Below, one piece after another: positions 1 to 5,201 of a DNA stretch of 5,461 nt. The notes under the pieces were generated by a model. It was not told where the DNA came from and ran no database searches. It was given only the letters and a program-made list of their open reading frames with translations. The DNA comes from Candidatus Geohydrothermomicrobium daggyaiense. Lineage in GTDB: Bacteria; Actinomycetota; Geothermincolia; Fen-727; JACVIW01. A program made the translations under genes and the position numbers. Within the stretch, counting starts at the first letter, position 1; each line of letters starts with the position of its first letter. The stretch spans positions 1 through 5,461 of the forward strand of contig JACVIW010000173.1 of the NCBI GenBank assembly GCA_015711695.1. Reading direction: 5' to 3'.

Positions 1-194
1 TCGACCTGTGAAATGGCAAGATTGGAAAGTCTAACTTCCTTGAGTTCCTCTTCCTCAAGAACCCTCGGCTCGAGGTCCTCTTCGGTTGCCTCGACAACCT
101 CGACGCAACCGAGGCGCTCAAATCCATCCACTATGTTTTTCAGGTCCGCCCTGTGAGCGATAATCTCAATTTTCTTTATCTTTTCAAGCGCCAT
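1..194 (-). CDS. atpI: V/A-type ATP synthase subunit I, N-terminal fragment (partial)
   Basis: This is the first 64 codons of a gene that runs off the low-coordinate edge. It opens MALEKIKKIEIIAHRADLKN, then a segment with GFERLGCVEVVE and an acidic stretch (EATEEDLEPRVLEEEELKE). In V/A-type ATPase subunit I (the Vph1/NtpI family), the N-terminus is a soluble alpha/beta domain of this kind, starting with M-x-x-x-K-M/I-K-K and a 'LGxVhI/VEV'-like strand. The full protein is normally over 600 residues, with a C-terminal membrane half that forms the stator against the rotating c-ring; none of that half is here. The ATG at 194-192 is preceded by AGGAAGAT (208-201) at suitable spacing. The gene follows subunit H by 69 bases in the same direction, the usual order H then I at the head of archaeal-type ATPase operons. 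Identification rests on the short N-terminus plus this neighbour. Confidence 0.8.
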   Translation of the reverse strand, partial: MALEKIKKIEIIAHRADLKNIVDGFERLGCVEVVEATEEDLEPRVLEEEELKEVRLSNLAISQV

Positions 195-263
195 CGGACT
201 ATCTTCCTATCTTCCCCCGACTGCCGCTGTCTTTATTCCCTGATTGAATTCCCGGTGAGCCGT

Positions 264-575
264 CTAAGAAAACAAAATCTCAAGAGCGGCTTTCAGGGCT
301 TCAGACTTTCTATTTTCAGCGACTTTTCTTATTTTTTCACGTGAAGCATTCGCCTGTTCCCTTATAGATAGAGCTTCATTTTCTCCTTCTTTGAGAATCG
401 AATCACGTATTCTTTCACCTTCCTCAATAGCGCCGCGCCTCGTTTCCTCAACAATTCGCTCCGCCTCTCTCCTTGCCTCATCAACAATTATTTTTGCCTC
501 GGCAGCGGCGGCTGCAAGAATTTCTTCAGCCCTTTGTTCCGCCTCTCGCACTTTTCTGACACTTTCGCCAGCCAT
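264..575 (-). CDS. atpH: V/A-type ATP synthase subunit H (peripheral stalk)
   Basis: A 103-residue, almost wholly helical and highly charged protein with no cysteine or tryptophan. It begins MAGESVRKVREAEQRAEEIL, has an Ala-rich stretch at residues 22-28, and continues with repeated Glu/Arg/Ala segments ending in KSEALKAALEILFS. This is the character and length of the AhaH/subunit G-like component, which pairs with subunit E in a long right-handed coiled coil forming the peripheral stalk of A/V-type ATPases. The stalk links the A3B3 head to membrane subunit I so torque is not lost. The ATG at 575-573 has a strong Shine-Dalgarno GAGGAG (586-581) five bases upstream. The next gene, 69 bases on, is subunit I, which supports the call. 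It is probably the first gene of the atp operon, because the preceding 322 bases hold no clear gene. Coiled coils are low in specific motifs, so the neighbour matters for the assignment. Confidence 0.85.
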   Translation of the reverse strand: MAGESVRKVREAEQRAEEILAAAAAEAKIIVDEARREAERIVEETRRGAIEEGERIRDSILKEGENEALSIREQANASREKIRKVAENRKSEALKAALEILFS

Positions 576-897
576 TTGTTCTCCTCAACTCGATCCGCAG
601 GAAAACTTATCTTCCGGGCATCATGCACCGTTAAAGCCCTTGTTTTCTCAGGAGAAGGCCGCCTCAGTTATAGACTCAAAAATCTCTTCCCTCCCTCGCC
701 CATACATGACGCCCTCAAGTGGGTGCGGACCCTTCTCGCCCCTGGTGTCGCTCGCTTCGATAATATTTTTTCAATCTCGAGTATTCATTCTTATTGCCCG
801 CGGCGCTGGAGAGCCACGAACGCAAAAACGAATTATAAAAGAGAAGATCTGTATTTAAAAGTGAACTGTTTAATCATAATCGGTTTGCGGAGCGATC
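576..897 (-). other. 322-base leader/intergenic region between hypB and atpH
   Basis: No recognisable gene lies here on either strand. Read on the minus strand it holds a TATAAT box (837-832), an A-rich stretch around 770, a purine- and G-rich middle (about 750-690), and then the atpH Shine-Dalgarno site at 586-581. Small inverted repeats are present, for example GGGT/ACCC around a four-base loop (732-721) and GGGC/GCCC around a 16-base loop (639-616), but no long stem followed by a T run, so no intrinsic terminator for hypB is visible. A coding-like frame from the ATG at 788-786 to a TGA at 587-585 is interrupted by in-frame TGA codons at 773, 650 and 623. A sub-frame at 707-648 could encode 19 residues beginning MYGRGREEIFES. 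I treat the region as the atp operon's promoter and 5' leader, with a possible small or decayed gene. Confidence 0.55.
832..860 (-). promoter_or_regulatory. Candidate sigma-70-type promoter for the atp operon
   Basis: On the minus strand a perfect TATAAT hexamer lies at 837-832. The hexamer 17 bases upstream is TTTTAA (860-855), matching only three of six positions of TTGACA. It sits about 60 bases beyond the hypB stop and roughly 255 bases before atpH, so a transcript starting here would carry a leader of about 250 bases. The -10 box and its intergenic position support the call; the poor -35 and AT-rich surroundings weaken it. Confidence 0.35.
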
Positions 898-1557
898 TCA
901 CTTTTTCCTTTTCTCTGCTATAACATTTTTCAGAAAAGCAATCCACTCCCCTACGCCTTCTTTTGTCCTGCACGATATCTCAAAGATTTTCACCCTCGGA
1001 TTCATCCTGGTAACTGTCTCCTTGAGTTTCGCCATATCAAAATCGGTAAGCGGAATCATGTCTATTTTATTCACGAGTAAAATATCACTTTCCGAAAACA
1101 TGAGGGGATACTTATGGGGCTTGTCGTGCCCCTCGGCAACGCTAAGAATCATAACTTTCAAATCCTCGCCGAGCTTGAACTCCGCGGGACACACAAGGTT
1201 TCCCACGTTTTCAACGATGACCACATCCAAGTCATCAACTTTCAATCTTTTCAGGGCAGTGTTTACCTGCTTTGCCTCCAGATGACAAGAACCCCCGGTG
1301 TTTATCTGTATCGCAGGCACCCCCGTTTCAGCAATTCTTTCCGAGTCCACTTTTCCCGCGATATCTCCTTCTATCACGGCGCAGGAGTACTCTTTTGATA
1401 TGCCCTCGAGTATGGCTAGTATAACGCTTGTTTTACCTGCCCCAGGACTTGACATGATGTTCATCATGAAAACGCCGTGTTCATCAAGTAATCTTCTGTT
1501 CTCAGCAGCGATAATCTCGTTAGCGTCGAAAATGCCTTCTAACACCTCTACTTCCAT
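898..1557 (-). CDS. hypB: Hydrogenase maturation GTPase HypB (nickel insertion)
   Basis: A 219-residue SIMIBI-class GTPase that works with HypA to load nickel into the large subunit of NiFe hydrogenases in the cytoplasm. Visible elements in order: P-loop SSPGAGKT (residues 36-43); EGDIAGKVDSERI (63-75), the conserved segment after it; TGGSCHLEA (87-95), whose Cys91-His92 correspond to the G-domain metal site; ENVGNLVCP (116-124), the switch II region with the third metal ligand Cys123; NKID (163-166) for guanine recognition; and SCRTKEGVGEW (195-205). Length is normal for the compact form: there is no N-terminal CxxCGC high-affinity nickel motif and no histidine-rich stretch. The ATG at 1557-1555 has GGAGGG (1567-1562) upstream. 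It lies 118 bases after hypA, a gap with candidate regulatory sites. Assignment is secure; the client enzyme is not in the window. Confidence 0.96.
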   Translation of the reverse strand: MEVEVLEGIFDANEIIAAENRRLLDEHGVFMMNIMSSPGAGKTSVILAILEGISKEYSCAVIEGDIAGKVDSERIAETGVPAIQINTGGSCHLEAKQVNTALKRLKVDDLDVVIVENVGNLVCPAEFKLGEDLKVMILSVAEGHDKPHKYPLMFSESDILLVNKIDMIPLTDFDMAKLKETVTRMNPRVKIFEISCRTKEGVGEWIAFLKNVIAEKRKK

Positions 1558-1585
1558 CTAACCCTCCATTTTCAAGTCCGCCTTA

Positions 1586-1605
1586 AAGCGATATTAAGCG
1601 ATATT
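1586..1605. repeat. Tandem direct repeat of a 10-base unit in the hypB leader
   Basis: Plus strand aagcgatatt occurs twice back to back (1586-1595 and 1596-1605), exact in both copies. It lies 29-48 bases upstream of the hypB start and just upstream of its ribosome-binding site. Two copies one helical turn apart could be a protein-binding site, but two 10-base units can also arise by slippage. The repeat itself is certain; its function is unknown. Confidence 0.6.
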
Positions 1606-1611
1606 TCTTGA

Positions 1612-1623
1612 ACGCTCGAGCGT
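1612..1623. promoter_or_regulatory. 12-base perfect palindrome in the hypA-hypB gap (possible operator)
   Basis: The sequence acgctcgagcgt is its own reverse complement. It lies between the candidate promoter elements and the hypB start, next to the tandem 10-base repeat. As DNA it could bind a dimeric regulator; as RNA it would form only a short stem (ACGC/GCGU, extendable by one G-U pair) with a UCGA loop, and no T run follows, so it is not a terminator. It does not resemble the known NikR operator. Function is inferred from position only. Confidence 0.35.
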
Positions 1624-1649
1624 CTTAAATATTAGCACTATTTCCCCAG

Positions 1650-1665
1650 AGCAATAAAAGAGCCT
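1650..1665 (-). promoter_or_regulatory. Candidate sigma-54 (-24/-12) promoter for hypB
   Basis: On the minus strand AGGCTCTTTTATTGCT carries the invariant GG (1664-1663) and GC (1652-1651) exactly ten bases apart, and matches the sigma-54 consensus TGGCACGN4TTGCW at GGC, the second C, and TTGCW; three positions differ. Transcription would start near 1640, about 80 bases before hypB. Sigma-54 control of hydrogenase and hyp operons is known in several bacteria. An overlapping sigma-70 reading also exists: TAATAT (1634-1629) with TATTGC 16 bases upstream or TTTATT 18 bases upstream. No enhancer-binding site could be identified. Either way, the gap plausibly carries a separate start for hypB. Confidence 0.35.
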
Positions 1666-1675
1666 GTCGTGCATA

Positions 1676-2017
1676 TCAGTCGATCTCAATGGATTCCACG
1701 CGGAATTCTCGTCCGGAGATAATAGAGCAGTCGTCACTATTACATTTGGGGCAGGTGAGATCATAATCAACAATCTTGAATCGCTCACCGCACGAACCGC
1801 ACTCCCCGATAAGCGGAGTTCTTTTGAAGAACAATTCCGCTCCCTCAGCAATTGTTCCCTTACTTATTATCTCGAAGTAAAACCTTACCGGCTCCTCCAT
1901 CACGGTGCTCACTTCACCGAGAACAAGGTTAATCTTTTTAACCGCGCGAGCGCGGTTTCTCTCAGCGTGCTTCAAAACGATGCCAACCATACTCTCTACA
2001 ACCGAGAGTTCATGCAT
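1676..2017 (-). CDS. hypA: Hydrogenase nickel incorporation protein HypA
   Basis: A 113-residue nickel metallochaperone that binds HypB and the hydrogenase large-subunit precursor. It begins MHELSVVESM; the N-terminal Met-His-Glu supplies nickel ligands, His2 being essential in the family. The middle has the conserved INLVLGEVSTV strand (residues 29-39). The zinc-binding domain carries two CxxC pairs, Cys73/Cys76 (CGSC) and Cys89/Cys92 (CPKC), and the C-terminus SGREFRVESIEID is typical. Length is the family norm. The ATG at 2017-2015 is preceded by AAAGGTGG (2028-2021). It lies only 20 bases after the uppP stop, so it is probably carried on the same transcript as the upstream envelope and metabolism genes, while hypB follows after a 118-base gap. 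All key residues are intact. Confidence 0.96.
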   Translation of the reverse strand: MHELSVVESMVGIVLKHAERNRARAVKKINLVLGEVSTVMEEPVRFYFEIISKGTIAEGAELFFKRTPLIGECGSCGERFKIVDYDLTCPKCNSDDCSIISGREFRVESIEID

Positions 2018-2037
2018 TGTCCACCTTTGTTAAACTC

Positions 2038-2907
2038 CTATCCACGCAACAAGGCAAAAATGATTGTAGCGCAGGCCACGAAACCGGAATAAAAAATGAA
2101 AGGCGTAAGAGTGCCCCTGCGCAGGAATCTGAGCAAAAATCTAACAGCCAGTAAGCCGGATATGGCGGACGAAAGAAAACCTCCAGTGAGAGCAGCGGTT
2201 CCGATTCCGCCCCAAGTTTTTGACAACATCTGGAAAAGTTTATAAGAGCCAGCTCCAAACGAGATGGGCGCGAGCATGAGAAATGAGAAGGAAGCCGCCG
2301 AATCCCTGTCCAGACCTGAGAATACCCCGCCCGATATCGTCGCTCCAGACCTCGAAAGACCAGGAGCAAGCGCGAAGACTTGAAAAATCCCCATCACGAG
2401 TGAATCCCTTATATTCAACTCGCTGAGCGTTCTTCTCCTGCTCCAGCGCCTGATAACCACCTCAGCAATCGCCATAAGAATGGCACCGCAGGCAAGAAAT
2501 AAGCCAACCATAAGAATTTTTCCCAGTTTTTCCTCCACGAAATCACTGAGAAAAAACCCCGAGACCGCGGCGGGGATCGTGGCTAAAACGAGGAGCCATG
2601 CATGCTTCTGGTTTTGGTCCCAGCTTCGCGGCTTTTCTCTGAAGCTTGAGAAAAAACCTTTTATGAGCTTCACCCATTGCGAACGAAAAAAGACGCATAT
2701 GGCGAATAAAGTGCCGAGGTGCAACACGGCGCTAAAAGCGAGCCCTGAATTACCGCTGGTAAACTCCTTCCAGCCGAAGAGTTCGGGAACAATCGCCACA
2801 TGACCGCTTGAGCTTACCGGAAAGAACTCTGTTACACCCTGGATTATCCCGAGCACACAGGCTCTGAAAAATTCAAGCACCGTTTCTATTCCCCTGGAAT
2901 CAAACAC
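2038..2907 (-). CDS. uppP: Undecaprenyl-diphosphate phosphatase UppP (BacA family)
   Basis: An integral membrane phosphatase that converts undecaprenyl diphosphate to the monophosphate lipid carrier for peptidoglycan and glycan assembly. It also underlies bacitracin tolerance. Signature one is QGVTEFFPVSSSGH (residues 23-36, with Glu27 and His36); signature two is APGLSRSGAT (181-190, with Arg186). Hydrophobic segments around residues 55-75, 105-122, 131-152, 169-190, 205-227, 235-258 and 268-288 fit the family's multi-pass fold. At 289 residues it is slightly long. The start used is a GTG at 2907-2905 that overlaps the upstream stop by 8 bases and has only a weak ribosome-binding site. A GTG at 2880-2878, preceded by AGGGGA, would give 280 residues and a more typical short N-terminus, so the start is uncertain. 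The stop is TAG. Neighbours suggest co-expression with a polyprenol-phosphate glycosyltransferase. Confidence 0.96.
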   Translation of the reverse strand: MFDSRGIETVLEFFRACVLGIIQGVTEFFPVSSSGHVAIVPELFGWKEFTSGNSGLAFSAVLHLGTLFAICVFFRSQWVKLIKGFFSSFREKPRSWDQNQKHAWLLVLATIPAAVSGFFLSDFVEEKLGKILMVGLFLACGAILMAIAEVVIRRWSRRRTLSELNIRDSLVMGIFQVFALAPGLSRSGATISGGVFSGLDRDSAASFSFLMLAPISFGAGSYKLFQMLSKTWGGIGTAALTGGFLSSAISGLLAVRFLLRFLRRGTLTPFIFYSGFVACATIIFALLRG

Positions 2908-4393
2908 TTACCCGCTGTCGGTCGAGGAACTTTCTGTATTCGTACAGCGCGGCAAGAGTCTTGGCTCCTCTTTCGGGTGATGGATATATCACCACTTCGC
3001 TTTGACGGGCAAGCATCGGGGTTATCGCCCCGGAGGTTGGAAACGAGACGGCGATTATCGGTTTACCGGTCTCACCCATCAATCTTATTACCTCATTACG
3101 GTAAGCTTCGTCTGTTGCCATCAGTTGCTTGAGAAACTCTCCGGTAATCACGCGGGGCTTTATATGGCTCAACTCCTCCGCGGCAGGCCCCTCAAGAACG
3201 AATGACTGAAAAGAAGATGTGGCCCCCATAGTTCCCAAAGTAATCACCGCGTCAACTACGGGACATTTCGCGATTATTTCCAAACAAGCAAAATGTTTTG
3301 AGAGGTCGAGCGTTCCCACTAGGTCCACCGGGTTACCCCTGCTCCAATAAGGAGGCAACAATTCATCGAGCTTCTTAAGCGTATCCTCAGGTAATTCCAC
3401 TAGTTCAAGCCCGTGTTTAGCGAGCGCGTCTGCGGTAACGACCCCCCAGCCACCCCCCCACGTCAGAACCCCAACTCTGTTCCCTTTCGGCAGGGGGGTA
3501 GCAGCGAAGGCTTTCGCGATATCGAGCATTTCCTCCGTTGTATCAGCCTCAATCATACCAGTTTGTTTTAAAACGCCTTCGAAAATAGCCTCATCAGCAG
3601 CAAGCGCAGCGCTGTGAGACCTCGCGGCTTTCGCGCCAGCCTCAGTCTTTCCAGCCTTCATCACAACCACAGGCTTATTGGGTGTGGTTTTTGAAACCAC
3701 GTCAATAAAGCGCCTGGCTTCTTTTATCCCCTCTATATACAGAAGAATGACCTCAGTCGAAGGGTCCTGCGCGAAGTATTCCACATAGTCAGCGCATTTG
3801 AGATCGGCTTCATTTCCTATGCACACAAACCTTGAAAATCCCACACCAAGAGCCTTCCCGAGACTCAACATCTGCGTCCCGAGGTTACCGCTCTGAGCGG
3901 CGAAACCTATTTTACCCGGGACAGGTCTGACAGGAGGCATAAGGGCGTGAAGTGAGCATGAAGCCGAATAAACGCCCATAGTGTTTGGACCCACAAGCCT
4001 CATATCATTGTTTTCGAGAATCCTGACAACCTCACGCTCGAGCCGCAAGCCCTCGTCACCAGTTTCGCCGAATCCGCCGGATATCACTATGCAAGTTTTT
4101 ACATCCTTTTCCACGCATTCCCGAATTACGCCAGCAACAGCTGGTGCGGGAACAGTTACCACAGCAAGATCGATATCGACCGGGATATCTTTCACAGATC
4201 GGTAAACCTTTCTCTCAAGAATAACCTCCTCATGAGGATTAACCGGATAGAGTTCTCCTTGATATCCACCGGCGAGTATATTTGCTGGAACTATGTATCC
4301 CCACTTCAGCTTATTGTTAGTCGCGCCAATCACGGCAATGGTTCGGGGTTCGAAAAGATATTTGAGTTGCTCATGGACACTTTTCTTGCTCAT
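2900..4393 (-). CDS. NDP-forming acyl-CoA synthetase, alpha-type subunit (CoA-binding and CoA-ligase domains)
   Basis: A 497-residue cytoplasmic protein of the ADP-forming acetyl/acyl-CoA synthetase family, which interconverts acyl-CoA + ADP + phosphate with acid + CoA + ATP. From the ATG at 4393: an N-terminal CoA-binding Rossmann domain with PRTIAVIGATNN (16-27) and YPVNPHEEVI (49-58); VGPNTMG (134-140); AAQSGNLG (165-172); IGNEADL (192-198); and SHSAALAADEAIFEG (259-273), where His260 is the expected phosphorylated histidine. Then comes the second ligase domain with TWGGGWGVVTADALAKHG (311-328) and RGNPVDLVG (352-360). There is no ATP-grasp (beta) domain, so the nucleotide-binding partner must be encoded elsewhere. 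The start is set by GAGGGTGG (4404-4397) and an ATGA overlap with the previous gene; an upstream ATG at 4459 would add 22 unlikely basic residues inside that gene. Substrate cannot be told from sequence. Confidence 0.88.
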   Translation of the reverse strand: MSKKSVHEQLKYLFEPRTIAVIGATNNKLKWGYIVPANILAGGYQGELYPVNPHEEVILERKVYRSVKDIPVDIDLAVVTVPAPAVAGVIRECVEKDVKTCIVISGGFGETGDEGLRLEREVVRILENNDMRLVGPNTMGVYSASCSLHALMPPVRPVPGKIGFAAQSGNLGTQMLSLGKALGVGFSRFVCIGNEADLKCADYVEYFAQDPSTEVILLYIEGIKEARRFIDVVSKTTPNKPVVVMKAGKTEAGAKAARSHSAALAADEAIFEGVLKQTGMIEADTTEEMLDIAKAFAATPLPKGNRVGVLTWGGGWGVVTADALAKHGLELVELPEDTLKKLDELLPPYWSRGNPVDLVGTLDLSKHFACLEIIAKCPVVDAVITLGTMGATSSFQSFVLEGPAAEELSHIKPRVITGEFLKQLMATDEAYRNEVIRLMGETGKPIIAVSFPTSGAITPMLARQSEVVIYPSPERGAKTLAALYEYRKFLDRQRVSV

Positions 4394-5151
4394 CTGCCAC
4401 CCTCTCTTAAGTCCTTGTACTTTCTTCTTAGACCAGCAACCACCTTTACCGCTTCCCAAACGATTTCACCGCTCATCTTCGATGCGCCAACTCTCCTGTC
4501 GGTAAACACTATCGGGATTTCAAAAACGTCAAAACCTAAAAGAACGCAAACATACGCCATCTCCACCTGAAACGCATAACCGCTCGTGTTTATCCTGCTG
4601 AAATCAATGGTTTCGATGACTTCCCTGCGGTAGCAGCGGTAACCGCTTGTGGTATCCCTTATTTTCAAGCCTGTCCAGAATCGCGCGTACATGCTGCCGC
4701 CGCGGCTTATGAGCTCCCTTATCAATCCCCAGTTCTCTATACCGCCACCCTCGATATAGCGGGACCCGATAACGACATCATGCTCATTTATAGCGGAAAG
4801 AAACTGCGGGATGTATCTCGGGTCATGGGAGAAATCCGCATCCATTTCAAAGATACAATCCGCACCCATTTTAAGAGCTTTCATGAAGCCTTCCCTGTAG
4901 GCGGAACCGAGACCAAGTTTCGAAGATCTGTGAATCACGCTAACCTGGCTGAATTCTTCCGACAGTATGTCGGCTATCTTTCCCGTCCCATCAGGAGAGT
5001 TATCATCGACTATGATAAGTGATACGCCACAGCCGAGATTAAGTATTTCTCTTGTGAGCCTTTCGATATTCTCACGCTCGTTGTATGTAGGTATGACGAT
5101 TACAGGCAACATCTCGTTATATCTTTTTATCTTTTCGCAAAAAAAACTCAC
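4390..5151 (-). CDS. Polyprenol-phosphate mannosyltransferase-like GT2 glycosyltransferase (DPM1-like)
   Basis: A GT-A fold family 2 glycosyltransferase that most resembles dolichol/polyprenol-phosphate mannosyltransferases, which move a sugar from a nucleotide donor to a membrane polyprenyl phosphate. Motifs in order: PTYNE (residues 21-25), IIVDDNSPDGTG (46-57), DADFSHDP (104-111, the metal-binding DxD and acceptor region), GSRYIEGGGIENWG (129-142), DTTSGYRCY (166-174), GYAFQVEM (191-198), and the RR at 219-220 with SKMS at 224-227. It is the single-domain form, without C-terminal membrane helices. The 253-residue version begins at a GTG (5151-5149) with a modest GAGAGA upstream. An ATG at 5112-5110 gives 240 residues starting MLPVIVIPTYNE, which fits the family better but lacks a ribosome-binding site; the start is unresolved. 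The donor sugar is inferred from family resemblance. Confidence 0.9.
   Translation of the reverse strand: MSFFCEKIKRYNEMLPVIVIPTYNERENIERLTREILNLGCGVSLIIVDDNSPDGTGKIADILSEEFSQVSVIHRSSKLGLGSAYREGFMKALKMGADCIFEMDADFSHDPRYIPQFLSAINEHDVVIGSRYIEGGGIENWGLIRELISRGGSMYARFWTGLKIRDTTSGYRCYRREVIETIDFSRINTSGYAFQVEMAYVCVLLGFDVFEIPIVFTDRRVGASKMSGEIVWEAVKVVAGLRRKYKDLREGGR
4397..4404 (-). promoter_or_regulatory. Ribosome-binding site that decides the acyl-CoA synthetase start
   Basis: The minus strand reads GAGGGTGG followed by CAG and the ATG at 4393-4391, which is about six bases from the GAGGG core. This ATG overlaps the TGA of the upstream glycosyltransferase gene (ATGA, 4393-4390). Together these make it the start, not the in-frame ATG 66 bases upstream. 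Confidence 0.7.
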
Positions 5152-5201
5152 CCATTCTCTCTGATAATATCAAACACCGGTAACCAACCAGGGCGTAACC
5201 T

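Noticed and set aside
614..650. Bacterial SECIS element after the TGA at 650-648
   Set aside because: The only stem seen, GGGC/GCCC, has four pairs around a 16-base loop and lacks a compact apical loop with bulged U, so it is not convincing support for selenocysteine insertion.
841..897. Intrinsic terminator after hypB
   Set aside because: No stable inverted repeat followed by a T run can be formed; the T-rich stretch before the TATAAT box is not preceded by a stem.
391..923. Long plus-strand reading frames opposite atpH and across the atp leader
   Set aside because: They run antisense to the well-supported atpH, have Ser/Leu/Phe-rich composition typical of the complement of coding sequence, no clear ribosome-binding site and no recognisable motifs.
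1594..1851. Minus-strand 85-codon frame overlapping the end of hypA and the hypA-hypB gap
   Set aside because: It is an out-of-frame reading of hypA, whose two CxxC pairs and C-terminus are intact in the other frame; no motif or ribosome-binding site supports it.
4394..4459. 22-residue N-terminal extension of the acyl-CoA synthetase
   Set aside because: It is Gly/Lys-rich, lies wholly inside the glycosyltransferase gene, and the downstream ATG has a better ribosome-binding site and the ATGA overlap.
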